Both the position numbers and the translations under genes were made by a program. DNA of 7,221 bases, taken from the NCBI GenBank assembly GCA_003514205.1, contig DORQ01000230.1, forward strand, positions 1 through 7,221, given 5' to 3'. Within the stretch, counting starts at the first letter, position 1. The number at the start of each line of letters is the position of its first letter. The stretch comes from Acidimicrobiaceae bacterium (GTDB lineage Bacteria; Actinomycetota; Acidimicrobiia; Acidimicrobiales; Microtrichaceae). Positions 4,379 to 7,221 of the stretch are shown one piece after another. Below the pieces are notes generated by a model. That model saw only the letters and a program-made list of their open reading frames with translations. It was not told the DNA's origin and ran no database searches.

Positions 4379-5865
4379 GTGAGGAGCGACGATCGTCCTT
4401 CGTTGGACAGCTGGGGCTCCGCGCCAGGCTCACCGCCACCTTTATGTTGGGTGCCGGCCTGGTGGCCGCGTTCCTCTCAGTGAGCTCAGTAGGACTCAGC
4501 AGATCAAACCTGCTCGACCAACGCGAGCGTTTGGTTACCGATCGTTCAGTCATTAATGCTGCAACGTTGAGTGCCAAGATTGGCTCCGACAACACCGACG
4601 CGCAAACGCTGTTTGGATCGCTGTCCTTAGCTGGAAGCCCATCGGTCCTGATCGAGAACCAAGACGGGACTGGAGAACCTCTGTCGGTCTCGCTCGACCC
4701 GCAATATGGCCCCTCAGTCCTACCGCAAGCGATGGTCACGCAAGTGTTCGAGAAGAACACCCCAGCAATCATGCGGTTCCGCCACGAGGATGAGTTGCTG
4801 CTCGCTGTGGGGGTCCCCATGGGGTCAGGCAAGGGTGCCTACTTCGAAATCAACCAGATCAACGACATTGAACGCTCCATCAAAAGCCTCGCAGTGACGC
4901 TGATTGGCGTGTCCGCTGCCGCGACCACACTGGGTGGGTTGCTCGGCTTCTTCTCTAGCCGCAGGCTTCTGAGACCACTCGCGGAGGTTTCACAAGTGGC
5001 CGAGGCCATCGCCCTTGGCAAGCTTGATGTGCGGTTGGCCAACGCTGAGTGGTCTGACGATCCAGACCTTCAGCAGCTTGTGAGTTCGTTCGATGAGATG
5101 GTCTCAGCGCTGCAAACAAGAATCGATCGTGACGCACGATTCGCATCAGATGTCTCCCACGAACTTCGGAGCCCGTTGACTACGTTCAGTGCGAGCATCG
5201 AGGTGCTCACCAACGCTCGGGAGGAGATGCCTGACCGCGCCCAGATCGCGCTGGACCTCCTGTCAAGCGACATGGAGCGATTCACCCAACTCGTCGAAGA
5301 TCTCCTAGAGATCAGTCGGTTCGACGCTGGCGCTGTTCGTCTGGAAACTGATGAAATGCTCGTCGTTGAATCGATCCGGATGGCAGTCAAGACCTTGTCC
5401 CCGGACCCGATCCCTGTGGTCGCCGACCCCGATCTCGAAGACCTCATCATTAAGTGCGATAAACGGCGACTCATGCGCATTCTGGCCAACTTCGTGGACA
5501 ATGCTCACAAATACGCGGGTGGAGCAACGTCAGTGACCGTCGAGCGTCATCAACCGGATCCGTCTGAGAACCTCGCCGAGGAGCCAGCGCTTGAGACCAT
5601 CCGAATAGCAGTAGAAGACGAAGGCGATGGAGTGCCGGAGTCCGAACGGGAGAGAATCTTCGACCGCTTCAGCAGGGGCGGACTCGGAGGAAGGCGGGGT
5701 TCGGATCTCGGTGTTGGGTTGGGACTCGCCCTTGCCGCCGAGCACGCTCGACTTCAAGGCGGTTCCGTGTGGGCGGAGAATCGCACTGACGGAACTCCGG
5801 GTGCCCGGTTCATTGTCGAACTGCCGTTGATCGAGGCGGATGAATTTGAAGGAGAGTTCGCATGA
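4375..5865 (+). CDS. mtrB: Membrane sensor histidine kinase, MtrB-like
   Basis: The 496-residue product has a first transmembrane helix at about 19-41, an extracytoplasmic sensor region of about 130 residues, a second helix at about 172-194, a HAMP linker (about 195-250), a dimerisation/phosphoacceptor domain with His262 in DVSHELRSPLTT, and a HATPase domain. ATP-binding boxes are visible: N-box ILANFVDNAHKYA (Asn372, Asn376), G1 box EDEGDGVP (Asp415), F-box FDRFSR, G2 box GVGLGLALA. All catalytic residues are intact. RFASDVSHELRSPLTT and LLEISRFDAGA match MtrB-type kinases as I recall them. The protein should autophosphorylate at His262 and pass phosphate to Asp53 of the upstream regulator. 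The GTG start overlaps the regulator stop (GTGA) with no Shine-Dalgarno, suggesting translational coupling. The ATGA overlap at the end joins it to the lipoprotein gene. Confidence 0.93.
   Translation: MSEERRSSFVGQLGLRARLTATFMLGAGLVAAFLSVSSVGLSRSNLLDQRERLVTDRSVINAATLSAKIGSDNTDAQTLFGSLSLAGSPSVLIENQDGTGEPLSVSLDPQYGPSVLPQAMVTQVFEKNTPAIMRFRHEDELLLAVGVPMGSGKGAYFEINQINDIERSIKSLAVTLIGVSAAATTLGGLLGFFSSRRLLRPLAEVSQVAEAIALGKLDVRLANAEWSDDPDLQQLVSSFDEMVSALQTRIDRDARFASDVSHELRSPLTTFSASIEVLTNAREEMPDRAQIALDLLSSDMERFTQLVEDLLEISRFDAGAVRLETDEMLVVESIRMAVKTLSPDPIPVVADPDLEDLIIKCDKRRLMRILANFVDNAHKYAGGATSVTVERHQPDPSENLAEEPALETIRIAVEDEGDGVPESERERIFDRFSRGGLGGRRGSDLGVGLGLALAAEHARLQGGSVWAENRTDGTPGARFIVELPLIEADEFEGEFA
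5849..5854 (+). promoter_or_regulatory. Shine-Dalgarno of the GerMN lipoprotein gene
   Basis: AAGGAG lies 7 bases upstream of the ATG at 5862, inside the end of the kinase gene. It fixes the start and shows that this genome uses Shine-Dalgarno sites for internal operon genes even though the 5' genes lack them. Confidence 0.65.
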
Positions 5866-6533
5866 GAACTGCCAAGCGCTCTCCAGCCGCTGCTGGGCGA
5901 GGAGCGCTCGTCGCCTCGATGCTCGTAGGCACAGCACTCGTCGCCTCATGCGGGATTCCTCTGGACAACAAGCCACGAGCTATCGCTCCGAGCAAGGCCC
6001 TTCCCGCTGAAAGCAATTCGGTGTCGCCGGACGGTGTCACCCAAGCATGGATGTACGCAGTGCAAGACGATCGACTGGTCGCGAAACAGGCCGATGTGAG
6101 CAGCACTGACCCAACCTCTGTGCTGACTGCGCTGATCTCGGGGCCCGGCGTGAGCGACGAAGCCAATTCGATCATCAACCAGATTCCTCCTGGCACCACC
6201 CTGCTTGGCTTTGACACGAACGGGTCAGCAGCAACCCTCAACCTTTCCCAGGAGTTCGGGAATCTCGTTGGCATCGGCGGCACCCAGGCTACGGCCCAGA
6301 TCGTCCTCACAGCGACCGAACTCGAGGGAATCGAAGCTGTTTCCTTTCAAGTCCAAGGCCGTCCGGTTCTCGTCGTCTCGCCTACTTCTGGAGACAGCGA
6401 GACTGTTGGTGCATGCGACTACGTCGGACTACTGGCAACTGCCGAGGAACTCCAGGCCACAACCCTCGACCGTGAGACCGTGCGACATCTCAACCAGCGT
6501 CGCAATGTTCTGAACAGAACCTGCGAGTCGTAG
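5862..6533 (+). CDS. GerMN-domain lipoprotein, short LpqB-like partner of MtrAB
   Basis: The 223-residue product starts with a basic n-region (MRTAKR), a hydrophobic core and a lipobox VASC (Cys30), so it should be lipidated outside the membrane. A GerMN-type domain spans about 64-172, with LTALISGPG, PPGTTLLGF, an ATLNLSQEF strand and AQIVLTATELEGIEAVSFQV in the expected order. Cys185 and Cys221 in the tail could form a disulfide. In mycobacteria the gene after mtrAB encodes LpqB, a lipoprotein of roughly 580 residues with a GerMN region plus a large beta-propeller, reported to bind the MtrB sensor domain. Here the protein ends shortly after the GerMN region. The stop is followed by non-coding sequence, so this looks like a genuinely short form and not a frameshift. 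Its coupling to the kinase gene suggests a role as sensor accessory. Confidence 0.85.
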   Translation: MRTAKRSPAAAGRGALVASMLVGTALVASCGIPLDNKPRAIAPSKALPAESNSVSPDGVTQAWMYAVQDDRLVAKQADVSSTDPTSVLTALISGPGVSDEANSIINQIPPGTTLLGFDTNGSAATLNLSQEFGNLVGIGGTQATAQIVLTATELEGIEAVSFQVQGRPVLVVSPTSGDSETVGACDYVGLLATAEELQATTLDRETVRHLNQRRNVLNRTCES

Positions 6534-6688
6534 ATACGGGACCCGAAGCGGCGGCGGGAAGTCAAACTCGCGTGTCGATCTAAGTCCCAGCAGGGTAACC
6601 GCGAACTAGCTACCCACATCGGGACTAGAACGCGGCGCTTCAACACTGTAGATCTCAACAACCGGCCTCAAACGCCGATTGCAGTGAC
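6534..6688 (+). other. Intergenic region between the lipoprotein gene and the membrane protein gene
   Basis: This 155-base stretch has no credible gene. The frame leading into the downstream ATG is closed by a TAG at 6626-6628 and offers no earlier start codon. CCCG (6542-6545) and CGGG (6555-6558) could form a weak hairpin just after the operon, and a larger nested inverted repeat lies at 6583-6626. No TANNNT box sits at leaderless distance from the ATG at 6689, so the downstream promoter was not identified. Confidence 0.5.
6583..6626. repeat. Nested inverted repeat, possible RNA structure or operator
   Basis: The outer arms are AGTCCC (6583-6588) and GGGACT (6621-6626). The inner arms are GGGTA (6593-6597) and TACCC (6611-6615). 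Internal gaps of 4 and 5 bases and a 13-base centre complete it. As RNA it would fold into one long interrupted hairpin. The CCC/GGG triplets could instead pair locally (6586-6588 with 6593-6595, and 6613-6615 with 6621-6623). No U-tract follows. Confidence 0.4.
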
Positions 6689-7221
6689 ATGCATGACTCA
6701 CAGCCAGCAGAAGACTCCTCTCAGAAGAGACCCCTGAGAGCCTCGTGGCGATGGACATTCGTCATCATGTTGGTGCTCGGCCTCTTCGGTCGGATCTGGA
6801 TCGCGACGCTCACCGAGAATGCCGATTCGCAAACCTTGACATGGGGCGCGGCCTACCTGGCAGTGGATCCCACCGAGGACCCCTGGCTCGCCACAGCAGC
6901 GAATAGCCTCGAAGACTCCATTCCCTTGAATGGCACGCGTGCGATGAGCCTCGCGACCGGTCCGGTGCCCGTCGTTACCGGTGCCATCGGCCTGCGCCTC
7001 GCCGACACACTCGGCATGATCGACCTGCCCGCATATGAGGACCTCTCGGCCCGCGATATGCCGCACTCGGTGAGCGTTGCCCACCGACTCACCTACCTCG
7101 TGCCCGTACTGCTGATCGTGGCGGTGCTCGCCGTAGTGTTGGACGGGCCAACGCACAGACAACAGCTTGTTCTCGGCGCCATGTGGGGCACATACCCACT
7201 GGGCGTCTTCACCTTTGGGCA
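6689..7221 (+). CDS. Multi-spanning membrane protein, N-terminal fragment (runs off right edge)
   Basis: The frame is open from 6629 and has no stop before the right edge, giving 177 visible residues from ATG 6689. A polar N-terminus ends in a basic cluster (KRPLRASWRW), then a first transmembrane helix at about 22-40 (TFVIMLVLGLFGRIWIA). A long loop of about 90 residues follows, presumably outside the cell because the preceding cluster is basic, then a second helix at about 134-152 (LTYLVPVLLIVAVLAVVL) and the start of a third at about 159. A long first outer loop after helix one is seen in GT-C glycosyltransferases that use polyprenyl-phosphate sugars, but I see no decisive acidic catalytic motif, so no function is assigned. 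No Shine-Dalgarno or leaderless box was found at this start; no earlier start codon exists in frame. Confidence 0.7.
   Translation, partial: MHDSQPAEDSSQKRPLRASWRWTFVIMLVLGLFGRIWIATLTENADSQTLTWGAAYLAVDPTEDPWLATAANSLEDSIPLNGTRAMSLATGPVPVVTGAIGLRLADTLGMIDLPAYEDLSARDMPHSVSVAHRLTYLVPVLLIVAVLAVVLDGPTHRQQLVLGAMWGTYPLGVFTFG

Noticed and set aside
4155..4832. A 225-codon leftward open frame opposite the regulator and kinase
   Set aside because: It crosses two well-defined genes on the other strand and is Ser/Arg/Pro-rich with no domain, as expected for antisense of GC-rich coding DNA.
5810..6310. A 166-codon leftward open frame opposite the GerMN lipoprotein
   Set aside because: The rightward gene has a Shine-Dalgarno, lipobox and domain, while this frame has none of these.
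6593..6602. GGTAACC near the end of the mtrAB operon as a possible MtrA-binding site
   Set aside because: MtrA sites as I recall are repeated GTAACG-like hexamers; only a single imperfect copy is present, and the bases are better explained by the inverted repeat.
6698..7162. A 154-codon leftward open frame, His/Gly/Arg-rich, at the right edge
   Set aside because: The opposite strand has a frame open to the edge with an ATG, basic-then-hydrophobic segments and normal membrane-protein composition; the His-rich product is typical antisense noise.

Overview
The window looks like chromosome from an actinobacterium (Actinomycetota) of moderately high GC. Three things point there: an MtrA/MtrB-like two-component pair followed by a GerMN-domain lipoprotein (the MtrAB-LpqB arrangement), a PIG-L/LmbE-type deacetylase beside an inositol monophosphatase, and several starts that lack a Shine-Dalgarno sequence but have a TANNNT box 6 to 9 bases upstream, as leaderless actinobacterial genes do. 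I cannot place it below phylum from the sequence; a deep-branching class such as Acidimicrobiia is only a guess. No mobile element, CRISPR array, tRNA or rRNA was recognised.

Layout. Bases 1-1612 read leftward and form one cluster. A single-pass membrane protein with an N-terminal XRE-type helix-turn-helix comes first, then a Tat-type lipoprotein cupredoxin, then a type-B carboxylesterase that starts one base after the cupredoxin stop and runs off the left edge. A 146-base divergent intergenic region separates this cluster from a small rightward two-helix membrane protein (1759-2034). That gene converges, with a 9-base gap, on a leftward PIG-L family deacetylase (2044-2772). The deacetylase is divergent from a rightward inositol monophosphatase family gene (2798-3616). 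Only 25 bases separate the two start codons, and their candidate -10 boxes overlap.

From 3698 rightward lies a tightly coupled operon: response regulator, sensor histidine kinase and GerMN lipoprotein, joined by 4-base GTGA and ATGA overlaps. This is a signalling module linking the cell envelope to transcription. The lipoprotein is much shorter than mycobacterial LpqB, being little more than the GerMN domain. A 155-base gap holding a nested inverted repeat follows, then the start of a multi-spanning membrane protein that continues past the right edge.

Most of the window is ordinary chromosomal gene content. The points most worth checking are the overlapping bidirectional promoter at 2773-2797, the general leaderless pattern, a cupredoxin whose axial Met appears to be Gln, the membrane-tethered XRE regulator in the same cluster, and the deacetylase/phosphatase pair as possible mycothiol-pathway enzymes.
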